Assembly (NCBI GenBank): GCA_951799445.1
Contig: OX637288.1
Span: 12,898,501 to 12,962,500, forward strand
Source: Pseudisothecium myosuroides
Taxonomy: Eukaryota > Streptophyta > Bryopsida > Hypnales > Lembophyllaceae
DNA: 64,000 nucleotides
Direction: 5' to 3'
The position numbers and the translations under genes were made by a program. How positions within the stretch are numbered: the first letter of the stretch is position 1; every line of letters begins with the position of its first letter. The notes under the pieces were generated by a model, which saw nothing but the letters and a program-made list of their open reading frames with translations, was not told where the DNA came from and searched no databases. Below, piece by piece: positions 23,704 to 36,030 of this stretch.

Positions 23704-26210
23704 GAGTCGATCTTTTTTTTGCCCGAATTGTGCAAGACACCCTGCTGAACTCAGATTTAGGTGCATCTTACAAGTGTGAATTGAAGTCTAATGTAACATG
23801 TCTGGAAAAGCTTTGAAACGACTAAGAGGTGTGCAGCTCCGTTGCTTTTGCTAAATGCAAAATTGACTTGCGTTGTATTGTAAGAGCTAAACTTTCATTC
23901 AATACATGTTAAGCATTATGGAGTGCAGTAATCCTTCACGAACATTGAAAACGAGTCTGGTATGGCCTCTTGAATTGGTAGAAATCCATGCTAGGCAGCT
24001 CATGAATCATCAACCACAGGAGCCGATGTATCTGCAACGAAGGAGGATTTAATGCTTTCTGCCGCCCACGTGGAGGTATTTGAGTACAGTGCTAACTGCA
24101 ACATCCGGTGACTTGTTCTTGTCGAGCACAGACTCTGCTTCAATTGATCGCATCCCACGCAATGGTTCATTATCTAAACACGGTGAAAATTCTCGAAGGC
24201 ATTCTAGACACACTAACACAGAACTTGACAAATTTTTACGGTGTTTCGGTCTTTGCTCTGTTCGGCAGCTCTCTCGAAAGTGAGGAGACTGCATGAAAGT
24301 GTCTCGGAATCGGTTGCCGTAGCTCCATTCAATCATTATAATCTTCACATCCGCACATTCAAATAATGCAAAAATACTCTCCCTCGATCCAGGTCTAAGT
24401 GGACCACGCCAATCAGCGGTGAAATGTTGCGCATTTGAGTAGGCGTTTGGAAAAGTGCTATACAGTAAAAGCTGCCCTCCCGGCGTCTGCGACACGCCAT
24501 CCAAGCTGGGGCGTTGAGGGGTTAAGAACAGAGCATGAAAAAACGCCGTGAAAAATTGTGAACCCGGTCTTGGGAGCTCGGAAGTTCGTGGTGACCGGCG
24601 ACTGAACACGGTCACCGGAAACCGTCACCCGCCTCTGTCTGCAACAAGAACTCCGTTTGTTTCAACCTCGCTCAGATCTTCGCTGTTTCACCATGTTTCG
24701 TGTTACGATTTCCTCCGTCGTGCTTTGCTCGTCGCTTAGAGTTTTGTTCAGTTGGGATTCTTTTCATAGGCAGCTTTGAGCTTAGTTCTGCGCGGGAGGG
24801 TTCGTACTGCACTAGGGATTTTGCCAACCTTTTCGTCGGTACGAGCGTGTCGGATTCCAGAGATCGTGCGTTGCTAGAGATCGTGCGTTTCTTTGAGGGA
24901 TTTGAAGGTGGCGCTCATCAGTCCTGGCTCTTACTTTATTGCGGCGGATTTTCGGATGTGTTGGATGTTCCCTGTTCGATGCTTAGGGTTTGACCTAGCG
25001 CAGTTCTTTCTGGAGTCCGCGTTGTGTCTCTGCTCCTTACTGTTGTCACTGGTGCGGATTCTTAACCCTAATCAGAGTATCATTGTGCATTTGTGCCATT
25101 TCGATGTCCACGGAGATGATTAGGTTGTGAGCCTCTTAATGAATCTTCTTGTAGCGGCAGGAACACCGAGGAACGGAATCTTTTGTTAATTTGTCTTTTT
25201 TTGGATTGCATTTCTGATTTGCTTAGACCGTGTTTCCTTCATTACATTTTGGATGAGTCTCTTTAGAACTGTAGTGATACATACGAAGATTCGTTTTCTG
25301 GTAACCCTAGTTCAGCTCGCCAACCCTTGCCGTTTTGTGCTAGTCATTTTGCTTGTCAAGTTGGACGCTTGATTGGGAGGTGTGACTTTGTGAACAAATT
25401 TGCTGAAATGCCTATGATTCGTTTTCCCTTATCTAGACTCTCTGCAGTCCCTTTCGTATCTATTGCCTCTGAATTAAGAAACTGGTTTACGGTGTGTATA
25501 TACAGGCATGCAGATTTAGAGGTAATGATGTGTGGGACATCCAGTAGCTGACAACTCCTACGCCGCTAGTACTGGCGAAATGATCGATGGATTCATGAAT
25601 GTTCTTGTTTCCAGGTACGGTGATGCTTTTGGGTGGGCTCCGTTGGGACTTTCTTGGTTGATCGTTGTCGAAATGGTTTAGATCATGTGAGCACTGTTTC
25701 AAATCCGTGATTGAACCTCCAGTAAAGGCTTGCCGACACCTGCTCTCAGCATTATTCATTACCTCTTCAGTGAAGCAGGGTTTGACATTGAGACAATTGA
25801 ATAACAAAATCACTCCCAATGATGGAGAAGTCAATTTGGAGGCTGGTATCCCTTCAGTTCAGTTCAGGTTTACCATGAAACGAAATCTTATGTTTCATTC
25901 CATAGTCAGTTTCTTATTTGTTGCCTGTGTATGGTAGTGCACTTTCTAGCTTTCTTTGAGTGTGCGTAGGTTTTCTCAGTATCCCTTTCTTGTTATTCCA
26001 TATATTTCTGCTTACTTTTGCCTGAGCTCATCCCTCATCCCTCATCCCTGCATGGGAGTTTCATGTCAAACTACAGTCATTCTCTCTTTCCTTCTCGAAG
26101 AGTCACTAATGTTGACCTCGAGACTTGTTAGAAAGATGCTTTGTTTTCAATGGATTCCAGTCTGCTCGACCAGCATGCTAAATTTCCTCATGTTGTGATT
26201 TGACTTGCAG
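23704..26210. other. SG1 3'UTR and spacer with a leader-like region shared with block B
   Basis: 23704 to about 24010 is SG1 3' flank, conserved in block B. 24016-24530 is unique to block A; its 188-codon minus-strand frame (24049-24615) is not kept in B. From about 24546 a GC-richer, CT-rich stretch (ggtcaccggaaaccgtcacc) is shared with B and resembles a plant 5' leader. A plus frame at 25665-25937 stays open in B (55951-56247) despite a 12-bp indel, but I recognise no domain in it. Confidence 0.5.
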
Positions 26211-26395
26211 ATCGCATCATATTTCGTCGCTCTTGTTACCCCGCAAGCCACCCAAGTTGTGACAGTTGTGGACAATGCTGGGGGAACTGAGAAGCGTATT
26301 CAACAGTCTGATGTTGAGGGTTGGACGGCTGTAAAATTAGTGTTATCACTGGACACTCCAATCATTATCTTGCCCCATTCGTCCAAGAGCCAAGA
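26211..26395 (+). pseudogene. Isolated VPS13-type exon (copy A)
   Basis: A single 185-nt exon with a cttgcag acceptor and a gtaagc donor encodes IASYFVALVTPQATQVVTVV, then IQQSDVEGWTAVKLVLSL and DTPIIILPHSSK. This resembles the plant VPS13 lipid-transfer protein segment ending in LDLSLDTPIIIVPR. VPS13 proteins are several thousand residues long, and no other VPS13 exon is seen within kilobases on either side, so this is a captured fragment. Its frame and splice sites are intact in both blocks. It may be an exon of a short chimeric transcript rather than dead DNA. Confidence 0.6.
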
Positions 26396-27907
26396 GTAAG
26401 CGTTTTCTGGATGTTGCTTTGAAGGATCAGCTCTAGATAGGAGGACCCTTCGCGCTTCAGTATTAAACTGTATTGATTGTCTCATTTCGTAACAGTTAAG
26501 TTTATCTATTATGCAGATCTGTGTTGATTGTCTGTTTTTGTTTGTTATGTTTATTGTGCTGTGTGAGATTTGAATCGTGCAGACGCTCTTGACTTGTCAA
26601 GAGAGGTCAGATCCTTCTAATTGTGCTGAAGATTCATGTGTGCTTGAGCATATATACTCTTGCGATTTCAATGCAGAGTATCAATGAGTTAGAAGGCAGA
26701 ATCGAGGGACAAGTTTGTGCTTCTGTGCTTAGTAAGGATGTTGCATCTGCGGTACACCTAGATGTTCTTTGAAGACTCTGGTCTTCACTTCTAAATGACC
26801 AAAGGATGTGTGTTTACGAACGGGCGACCTTCATTAATCACAGTGTGGAAGGTGGGGTTTAGATGGGGTCAAATTGTTCATCACCAGAATCGATGAAGAA
26901 CATTGCTCTGGTGCTGGTCAGAAATAAATAAAAATGGACCAAAGATGGTTCCCATGTGACCCCCCAAAATTGCTAAAATTAATTTGAGAACCCAGTTGGG
27001 CCTTTTGGTTCTAAAGATTTTCATAGGCACATTTGTAAAGATTGGAAAACAGTCAAAGACGGAGGGTGAAATGAAATGGTTCAACTTGCCATCCCTTGCC
27101 ATGTCTTGCAAGTTGTTTTGTTTAAGAAGTTGGTTGCTTGATTGGGATAGTGTGACTTCCTGCACCATCCTCCAACAAATGTTACAATTGAACAACTCTG
27201 CTGAAGTTCTTATGTTCGTGTCAAGTTTGAGTTTTCTTATTAAGCTATGCAGTCTAGTTTGTTATATCTTGTAGATTTAGAATTTGTTTTTTGTTGTATC
27301 TAGGTATGGATATCAACAAGGCATGAGGTGTAGAACATTAATTTGTTGACAACACTTGTGTTGCATAATCTTGATCATTATTTGATGCTCACTTAATCAT
27401 TACTATTGTGAAATATGTAGAGAGTTTTTGATGAGCTTTGAATCATGAGTTGAAGGTGGTAGATCGTGATGCCACTAGTGTGAAGGGAATTCATCCATAT
27501 GTTTTTCAAGAGCTCTTTAAGAGTTGATCTCAGGAAGGATGCTAGCAAGTCTTGGGAAAAGTTCTTCAAGCAATCTACCAACGCACTTGACGGACCAAGG
27601 TTTGCAATCCTTTGTTGCAACACACATCTATCTTGGAACTCCACACTCACATTGTGAAGGCTCCCACTTGTTGAGGAGAAGTAAGTTGCCATTATATGTA
27701 AGTACTCCCAACATGTACACTTCTTTATAAATTATCTCATACTTTGTATTGACATGAATTCCTTTAGAATCTAGCATTCAAAGTCCGCAAGAAGAGTGAC
27801 TTGTGTGGATTAGGTAAATTGTAGCCTAGTGCATTTTGCTAGAATTTTAGACTCCTTTTTTGTTTCTTATAATCATTGGTGTGTATTCCAATTTTGTAGT
27901 GGCAAGC
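26396..27907 (+). other. Upstream region of TNL copy A
   Basis: No exon is firmly supported. The region is colinear with 56691-58223 in block B. A short stretch near 27500-27690 has partly open frames in A that are broken in B, perhaps a decayed exon. An acceptor (ttttgtag) lies just before the first TNL coding exon, so a 5'UTR intron is likely. Confidence 0.45.
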
Positions 27908-30900
27908 ATGACAAGCAATATGGAGAGTGACGCAGGGCATGCCAAGAGATTGTGTGCAATAGAAGGTGTGGTTAGATTTATCCTTGGTGTCACTACTAAC
28001 CTATTCTTTTCTCATTGAATTTTGAAATACCATCATTTGGAATTTTATAATGCTCACCTTTGGATGTGATTGCAAACATTATTTGATGAAATTTGGACAT
28101 GTTGATTTGTCAATAAGATTGATCATTGGTTGTGTCCAGATGAATTTGGAGACTATGATGTTTTTATTAGTCACAGAGGCCCTGACACAAAGACGGGTTT
28201 TGTGGGCTATTTATATGGAGCTTTGAAACAAGCTGGGTTGCGTCCCTTTTTGGATTGCATATCCATTGGTAAAGGCCAACATTCTTGGGAATGCATTGAT
28301 CATGCCATCCAAACGACACCCCTAGCCCTAGTCATCTTTTCAGAGACTTTTGCACAATCGGAGTGGTGTCTGAAAGAGTTACATGCAATGTTGAACTCTC
28401 CTTCAATGAAGGTGCTACCCATCTTTTACAAAGTTCAACCATGGGAAGTGAGTCTTCCAGAAAAGGGTCAATTAGCTGGTGGATTTATGAAGTTGATAGA
28501 GAGGCATGATGCCACTATCATGGAAGAATGGAAAGTTGATGTGAAGAGAGCTTCAAAGCTAAATGGTTGGGAGCATACTGTAGGAGAGAAGAGGTAAGTA
28601 TGTCGGCATGCATTATGGTTTACAAAGAGTTTTGGGTTGGACTTGACATTGTATTTGGTGGTAATGAAATTTGTTTCAAATTGTTTGCAGGTTGGAAAAG
28701 GACTTGGTGTTGGAGGTGGTTGGAAAGATCTTTGAATTGACAAATAAGCTACTTCCCTTGGATGTGGGTGATCATACTGTGGGTGTGAAGCAAGTTGCTG
28801 AGAACCTCATTCAAACTATAGATGAGAAGAAAGTGTTGATGTTGGGCTTGTGGGGAATGGGTGGAATTGGGAAGTCCACTTTGGCACGTGAGTTATACAA
28901 CCAATTGGGGAGAAGATTTGATGCGAGGTGTTATGTGGAAGATGTGGTTGAGAAGGTGAATTTAGGTGGTGTGACAAGTATTCAAAAAGATATTTTGAAG
29001 GCCTTGTGTGAGAATGAGAAAATTACAAACAAATCTAGTGGGAAGGTTATCCTTGAGGAAAGGTTATCTACAAAACGCATTCTTGTGGTTTTGGATGATG
29101 TTCGTGATGATGATGAGTTGGATTATTTGATGTCTCGCAAAATGTTGAAAGGAGGTAGCTTGTGCATTGTCACTTCTCGAAATCGACGTGTATTTGAGAA
29201 GTCCACATCATTTCATGTCAATCATGAGATTCACACTCATGATGTTCAATTATTGAATGAGCATGATTCTCGAAGTGTCTTTGTATGTCATGCATTTGGA
29301 GGTGATTGGAAAGTACCTCAGAGATTTGGAAGGCTTGTTGGAAGTGTTAGCATTGCATGCGGTGGAGTTCCGTTGGTGTTGAAGGTTTGTGGGTCTCTTT
29401 TGAGGGACGAGGAGGATGTGGAGATTTGGAAGGAAGTTTTGAAGAAGTTGAATTGTGGCACTATAATGGATGAGAGGAAGATATTTGAGTGTCTTCGTAT
29501 CAGCTATGATGCTCTTCAAGAGCAACATCAGGAAATGTTTTTGGATATTGCATGTGCATTGTTAGGACAATCTGTGGAGATGTCTAAACTTGTTTGGAGA
29601 TCCCAAGGTTGGCCTGCAGCATGGGGTGTCCGTAGCCTTGTGGAAAAGGCCTTGATTAGAGTGGATGAGGAAGGTGACTTTCACATGCATGACCACTTGC
29701 GAGACATGGGCCGTGCAATTGCCTAGCAAGAAAGAGCATGTTTGGGTATTTGCAAGCGCTTATGGGATTCTGAATCCTTGGCATTGTTGAACAAGAATGA
29801 GGTATGTTTAGTATCCATTGAACTTTTATTTGTTCCATCATTCTAATAGAGTATTATAATTTAACTTTTTTGTAGCATATTAGAAAGAATATTTGAATAG
29901 AGTATGATAGTAGTGCTCAGTCTTGATGATTGTTTGAAGATTCAGAACTTGTTGTGCATGTAGTCTTCCCCTGGTTTTAGTAATTGAAGCATGCAATATA
30001 TTCTTTTTGAGTTTATGTATGCCTAGTTTGGTCCACGAGTAGACTTTTAAATTGTTGTATTTTTGGATGTGTTTGTTCAGCTACTACCAAATTCTCTCCA
30101 AACTTTGGTCCTTCCTTTGAATCTCAAACTTCGAGCTGACCTTTCTCTCATGGAGGGATTGCGTATATTGCAACGGAATGGTGGCTTCTTTACATTGTTA
30201 TCACTTCCAAGAAGTTTGCGTTGGCTTTATTACACCCAAAGTTACCTTGGACCAGTGGGACATTTTCCAAAGGCACTTGAAAATAGTGAGTTGGTGGTAT
30301 TGTTTTGGAGGGATAAATTTATAGAGAGATTGCCTGAATCATTTAGAAATTTGAAGAAGTTAGAGGCGTTGAATCTAAGCTTTTGTAAAAGTCTCCTAGA
30401 GCTACCAACTTCAATTGGAGGCTTCCAAAATTTTAAAAATTTGGACCTTCACAAAAGTGGAATCCAAAATTTACCTGAATCTTTGGGAACATTGAGCCTC
30501 TTGGAGGAATTGAGTATGTGGGGTTGTTCCAACCTTAAGAAGCTACCTGATTCATTTGGAGGCCTCCAAAATTTGAAAAAGTTGTTTTTGAATCAAACTA
30601 GAATTCGAAGTTTACCTAAATCTTTTGGAACACTGAGGTGTTTGGAGGTATTGAATTTGGATGGTTGTTCCAACCTTGGGAAGCTACCACATTCATTTGG
30701 AGGCCTCCAAAATTTGAAAAAGTTGTTTTTGAATGGAAGTGGAATCCAAAGTTTACCTGAATCTTTTGGATCATTGAGCCATTTGGAAGTATTGAATTTG
30801 GAGGGTTGTTTCAAGCTAAAGAAGCTACCGAGTTTAATTGGAGGCCTCCAAAATTTGACTGACTTGAATTTGAATGGAAGTGGAATCCGAAGTCTACCTG

Positions 30901-31917
30901 AATCTGTTGGAGCATTTAGCCTCTTGGAAGATTTGTGTTTGCAAGGCTGTTTCAAACTTGAAAAGCTGCCAAATTCATTTGGAGGCATCCAAAATTTAAA
31001 AAAGTTGTTTTTCAATGGAAGTGGAATTCCAAGTTTACCTGAATCTTTTGGAACTTTGAGCCATTTAGAAGAGCTGCATTTATCCTATTGTTACAAGCTT
31101 GAGAAGCTACCACATTCATTTGGAGGCCTCCTAAATTTGAAAAAGTTGTTTCTGGATGGAAGAAAGTTTACCTAAATCATTTGGAACATTGAGCCATTTA
31201 GAAGTATTGAACTTGGATGGTTGTGCCAAGCTTGACAAGCTACCACATTCATTTGGAGACCTCCAAAATTTGAAAAGGTGTTTTTTGAATGGAAGTGGAA
31301 TCCAAAGTTTACCTGAATCTTTTGGAACATTGAGCCATTTGGAAGATTTGTATTTGTCCTATTGTTCGAAGCTTGAGAAGTTATCGAGTTCATTTGGAGG
31401 CCTCCCAAATTTGAAAAAGTTGTTTTTGAATCAAATTAGAATCCGAAGTTTACTTGAATCTTTTGGAACACTGAGCCGTTTGGAGGTATTGAATTTGGAT
31501 GGTTGTTCCAAGCTTGAGAAGCTACCACATTCATTTGGAGGCCTCCAAAATTTGAAAAAGTTGGTTTTGAATGAAAGTGGAATTCCAAGTTTACCTGAAT
31601 CTTTGGGAACATTGAGCCTCTTGGAAGTATTGAATTTGCAAGGTTGTTCCAAGCTTGAGAAGCTACCAGATTCATTTGGAGGCCTCCAAAATTTGGAACA
31701 CTTGGATCTTGAAGAAAGTGGAATCCAAAGTTTACCTGAATCTTTTGGATCATTGAGCCATTTGAAAGTATTGGATTTGGTGGGTTGTTCCAAGCTTGAG
31801 AAGCTACCACATTCATTTGGAGGCCTCCAAAATTTGAAGCACTTGGATCTCCGAGGAAGTGGAATCAAGAATTTTCCTGAGTCTTTAGATCAAGTTCCAC
31901 AAGTCTTTTATAATTGA
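27908..31917 (+). pseudogene. TIR-NB-ARC-LRR resistance-type gene, copy A (one stop, one frameshift)
   Basis: Exons 27908-27965, 28140-28593, 28691-29801 and 30081-31917 join in phase (58+454+1111 nt, then the LRR exon). The TIR has YDVFISHRGPDTKTGF and SEWCLKELHAM, including the Glu used by TIR NADases. The NB-ARC has the P-loop GLWGMGGIGKSTLA, kinase 2 ILVVLDDVRDD, RNBS-B IVTSRNRR, GLPL-type CGGVPLVLKVCG, RNBS-D MFLDIACALLG and MHD-type HMHDHLRDMG. A TAG at 29724-29726 stops translation a few residues after the MHD, giving a possible 515-residue TIR-NB protein. The LRR exon begins LLPNSLQTLVLPLNLKLRAD and holds 11 double-LRR units of 141 bp; an 8-bp loss near 31162 shifts the frame (plus-frame parts 30081-31175 and 31156-31917). 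Such genes are intracellular immune receptors. As read, no full-length receptor can be made from this copy. Confidence 0.88.
30420..31880 (+). repeat. LRR-coding tandem array A, 11 units of about 141 bp
   Basis: The string ggaggcctccaaaattt (GGLQNL) recurs every 141 bp (for example 30558 and 30699). Each unit encodes two LRRs, of the form GGLQNLKKLFLNGSGIQSLP and ESFGTLSHLEVLNLDGCSKL. Units are highly alike at the nucleotide level, with most changes at the solvent-exposed x positions after NLKKL and after LNL. Confidence 0.93.
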
Positions 31918-34274
31918 GGCTACTTTTTTGTTCCATCTAGAATTTGCCTAAATTTTCACATTTGGAAAATTTTGCAACTTGATATACCTAAATCTTAGTA
32001 CATTACTTGTGGTTTGAGATCTCCAAGTATTAGAAAGTATATATTGTCAAGTGATGTTGGGATACACCTAGAAGATGACTTGACCACTTGATGGAATGAG
32101 AGAGATTTATCCTTGCTAAACAAGACATAACTTTCACTTGGTTTTTGATTGAGTACTTTCCATAGGCCACCAAGAGACAGATTGACAAGTGATTGTTGGT
32201 GAAGTAATGGATTGTTGTATCTAGTCATCCATGAATTTTTGTTACATTCAATTTTTAGGTGTCTTCGGTTTGCCTACAATTTATATTATATGCTTGCATT
32301 TAGAGCGGGTGTACGCTTATTTGCTTCCAAGTGGAATTTTCTCACTTCTAGTATTTATATATATAGTGCAAGGTTGAAATCACAAAACTAAAGTGTGTTA
32401 TTATTTTTTTGAATGTTGCCACATTCAGACATTAGATGAGATTTGAGGCAAGGGAAGGACTTGGGAAGGACTATTTTAGACTTGTTCCTGTTACTGTGAA
32501 CCAACAGTATGCACTCAAAATATTAAAAATAGTAATAATTAAACGCAAAAAAATTCAAAATTTAAAAATATTTAAAAATATTTAAAAATTAATTAAATAT
32601 TATAATTTGATGTAGCAATCTCCAAACCACTTGTCCTAGAATTGCGTCACATCAACAGTTCGAGAACTCGTGGCCCTTTAAAGGCCCAAAATCTCATCTA
32701 ATTCTTAATTAGTCCTTTTTTGGAAGTTGAATTTTTTAACTTGAATTTTGCCTTGAACTTCACTAATGTAAAAAATCTGTATCATCCGGGTACACAATAG
32801 TTCATCTCATAAGATTCTTGAGCAGGCCATGCATCTTTAGTGAGTTAGGCATATTTTGACAACTTACAAGGATTTAAATACCAACAATTCCCAAATGCCA
32901 TCAAGGGTCTATTTCATTAACCATGCTACTATTAGAGAGATGTTCAAAACATTCAGATGGAAGCCTTTAAAAATGTTGTTCTATTAAAGAATGTATGGCT
33001 TGCAGGATTTATATGCTGACCTTGTCTACTGGGTACTTTATTTTCATTCTTATATACATTCTTTGCTTGGGACTCTGGCAATGAGGCTTGATTGTGGTAG
33101 CCTACCTTCCAATGTTGGATTTGATTACAACCAATTTTCCATCCTTGTCTCCAAAGGGACAAAATTAAATTCTAATTTATCTTACTAAGAAGGTGCAAGA
33201 GCATTTGAAGTTGCGTTGCCCCAAGTAGCTTACATAATTGGAGTCAAAAACCGCAATTGCCTTGATGTTGTGGAAACTTTTCTTTTATGAATACAAAAAG
33301 AAACATGGGCCGATCAACTTGTAGCTATCAGTTCTAAACTTATACGTCTAAGTTCTTGATCATTGCGTGGCTAGAGAGTGTCATGATCTGTGCTATTCAA
33401 AACATCTTTTCTTTGCACTATTTTGTTGCTAGTGACACTTTCTTCAAAAAGTTGATCACCTTTGAGTAAATGGAGTAAAAGATATTTGCTTGCTCTAATT
33501 TATAACACCATATTTACAATTCTCTTTGAAGACCACAATAATGGAATCATTTCCGGATAGTGGTGCAAAGAAATATGATGCTCTTGGAACAACTCCATCT
33601 CTTGATGGCCGTGCAATAATTGGATCAGAAGATGTGATGGTCAATCGGATGAAGTGTAGAATAATGAGAATCAAATCTTTCATCAATACAATTTACAATA
33701 CATGGCACATAATGCATAGTCAGGGAGACAAAATACACATGTAATATATTGGTGAGACAAGCAAAAGCTTCCTAGACAATAAATGAGAACAAATGTGCAA
33801 TGAATAGTTTTACATTTCAAAGTTGTAATGCCGATTGGCGAGATGAAGATTGGTAAATTTGTTCATTAATTCAATTTGTACAAGATTGTTTGAATATCGT
33901 AGTACGACACTACATCACACAAGGAATGAATCTTCTATGAATGTGGTTGATTTTGTAGGAATAATTAAATGAAATTTAAATTAAAAAATTACTCGTTGCA
34001 AGATGTAAGGGTACAAAAGTTATTGAAAGTATGATTAAAGTTGGAACAACAATTTTGCTATTTGAGATGGTATGCAAACAAAGGAGGTTATGTTGTTTTG
34101 GTTCAATGTGGAATATTCTAAATCAAGCTCAAAATTTTTATATTAGAAAATAATCCTCACAAATTTGCATAGTTTCCAAAGAAGTGTGAATTGGTGTTAT
34201 GACCTTGGATGCATTAATTGAATTAATTTGAATTCTAAGTTTTCCATCCCCCACAAGCCATTATAAAAAAATGG
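31918..34274. other. TNL copy A 3' flank and AT-rich spacer
   Basis: Colinear with block B from 62921 to 64000 up to about 32911, except that A lacks about 75 bp present in B around 63025-63100. No gene is supported. A 72-codon plus frame at 33526-33744 has no recognisable family. Confidence 0.5.
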
Positions 34275-34424
34275 GGCCTCAGGCGGGTTCTTTGACTCTA
34301 GACCAACAGTGCAAATAGCCAAATATAAGGAAAGAAAAAATTAATTATTTTAAAATATTAGTTTTATTTCCTATTTTTGTTGTATTTGCACTGTTGACTA
34401 GAGTCAAATGGCCTTTCTGAGGCC
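34275..34424. mobile_element. 150-bp hairpin MITE
   Basis: The two ends form long inverted repeats: left ggcctcaggcgggttctttg then actctagaccaacagtgcaa; the reverse complement of the right end is ggcctcagaaaggccatttg then actctagtcaacagtgcaaa. Arms of roughly 48 bases face a short AT-rich loop. It has no coding capacity and no clear target duplication. Confidence 0.7.
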
Positions 34425-34674
34425 GTAATGACAAACATGCAAATGTATATAAAAACTATTGCAAAGAATTCCCTGCATTTACAATAATTTGCAATTATGT
34501 TTACTTTTCATTTTTCTTACATCCATTTCACTTTCATTTCAACTATGTCAATAAAATTAGATTATTTTAGAAAATTCTACACATCATAAAAAAGTATTCT
34601 TCATAAATCAAAGGAAGGTCTAAATATTTATGTAATTGATTCTGGTAGAGTATTTTTTCTTCTTTTCAATGATA

Positions 34675-34928
34675 TACTCCATCCATCCCTAAATGATTGT
34701 CCAGACTTTTGTTGGTATTTTTTGAGCCAATTTCATTGATCATATTGTAAAAAACATAATTAAGAAAGGTTCCAAGGTTTGTTTCACTAGAACCAATGAA
34801 GAACATTGCATGTGTTCATTGCAACCTGTATAAAATTAGCCACAAGGAAGTATCCATATGATTTACTCAAAACAACCTTAGAAAACATGACACTTAAAGT
34901 GGACAATCATTTCGGAACAAAGGTAGTA
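34675..34928. mobile_element. Stowaway-like MITE (Tc1/mariner type ends)
   Basis: The left end tactccatccatccctaaat continues gattgtcca. The right end, reverse complemented, is tactacctttgttccgaaat then gattgtcca. Ends of the form (TA)CTCCCTCCGTCCC are typical of plant Stowaway MITEs mobilised by mariner-like transposases. TA lies at the outer edge. The interior is non-coding. Confidence 0.7.
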
Positions 34929-35496
34929 TTTCACAATTATTCTAAAAGCTTCCTCAGTGAATATTAAGATCATAAAGTTCATTTTCCAAAATACTCATCA
35001 TCTACTCAATGAATGGTTGAACGTATAGGAGTAATTTTATAATGCCTTGGGGACAAAATGATTTTGAAGGTCTTTATACAAACAAAGAATGCACAATCAT
35101 ATTCATTTAGTAATTGGATCATTTTTATAGCCGGGCTAACTACATCAATAAAAAATTAAACTAAAATAATAAATTTTTATTTTTCATGAAAATTGATATA
35201 ATATAGTTATAAACTCCAAATTGCTCTAATTCCAAATAGTTTGCCTTTAATAAATTAGTGTCACACTCATTATTTGTCATGAACCTTGTTACAACCCTTT
35301 GATGGATGAAATGTACAATTGATAGATGAAAGAATTTATGATGATTGTGTCATGACCTTCATGTCATAACCTTTGATGGATGAACTAATTCATGATGAAA
35401 TGTGAACTAGCGGACAAACAAAGATTGCCTAGAGATAAATATCTCTAGATGGTGGATTTATGCAATGGAATTCGACAACTCCCAGATAAAAAAGTG

Positions 35497-36020
35497 TGTT
35501 GGAATTTGGAATTAAATAACTCCAAGTAGAAGATTAAGATTTAGATAAGATATGATTGAAGAAATATAAAACACTTTTAAGGTAAACACTTTTAATATTC
35601 AACTTTTATTGTAATGAACGGTTTTAGATAAAACCAAGGATAGAAAGCTAAAGGTAGAAAAGAAGTCCTAGTCTATCTTAAAGACTAATAGTCTTTATTG
35701 ATAGTCTCTATTATATAAGACGGAGCTTGGGGGTGAGGAGACTCTCTTTGGAGATTCATTTCTCTCTATGGTTGGGCGGTTGAGCTCCTCGTGAAAACAT
35801 TATTGTTAATATTAAGTAAATTTTGTGTTTGTATTTAGAGTCCATTGTGTTTTGAAGTTGTAAGCCATGGGAGGTTTGTAACATTATTAGAACACCTTGG
35901 TGATAGGTCTTGTTCTTTTGGGATTTATTCCAAATTATTGCATAAGACAAAAAGTGTTGGATGAATGACCTACCGTAGAACCAAAAAATGCACCTATTCA
36001 TCCAAAAATCTAGTAGTTTT
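35497..36020 (+). mobile_element. Possible solo LTR of a Copia-type retrotransposon
   Basis: A tgttggaatttgg start, a TATA-like box in ttatataagacggagc near 35713 and a tggtatca string at 36021-36028 (the usual primer-binding start for initiator tRNA-Met) suggest one LTR with the edge of a primer-binding site. The expected CA end and a second LTR were not found. Confidence 0.3.
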
Positions 36021-36030
36021 TGGTATCACC

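Larger units (their letters stand above)
20100..32911 (+). repeat. Segmental duplication, block A (at least 12.8 kb, direct orientation)
   Basis: Block A begins near 20100 (aaagatttttatgaaatgat) inside intron 7 of the SG1-like gene and matches block B from about 48249. It holds SG1 exons 8-15, a shared leader-like region from about 24546, a VPS13-type exon and TIR-NB-ARC-LRR copy A. The match continues to at least 32911, where block B leaves the window, so the true right edge is unknown. Coding exons are nearly identical. Differences in the spacers include about 0.5 kb private to A (24016-24530) and about 0.95 kb present only in B. Confidence 0.95.

Noticed and set aside
24049..24615. 188-codon minus-strand frame
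   Set aside because: It spans a junction between sequence private to block A and the shared region, is not maintained in block B, and shows no domain.
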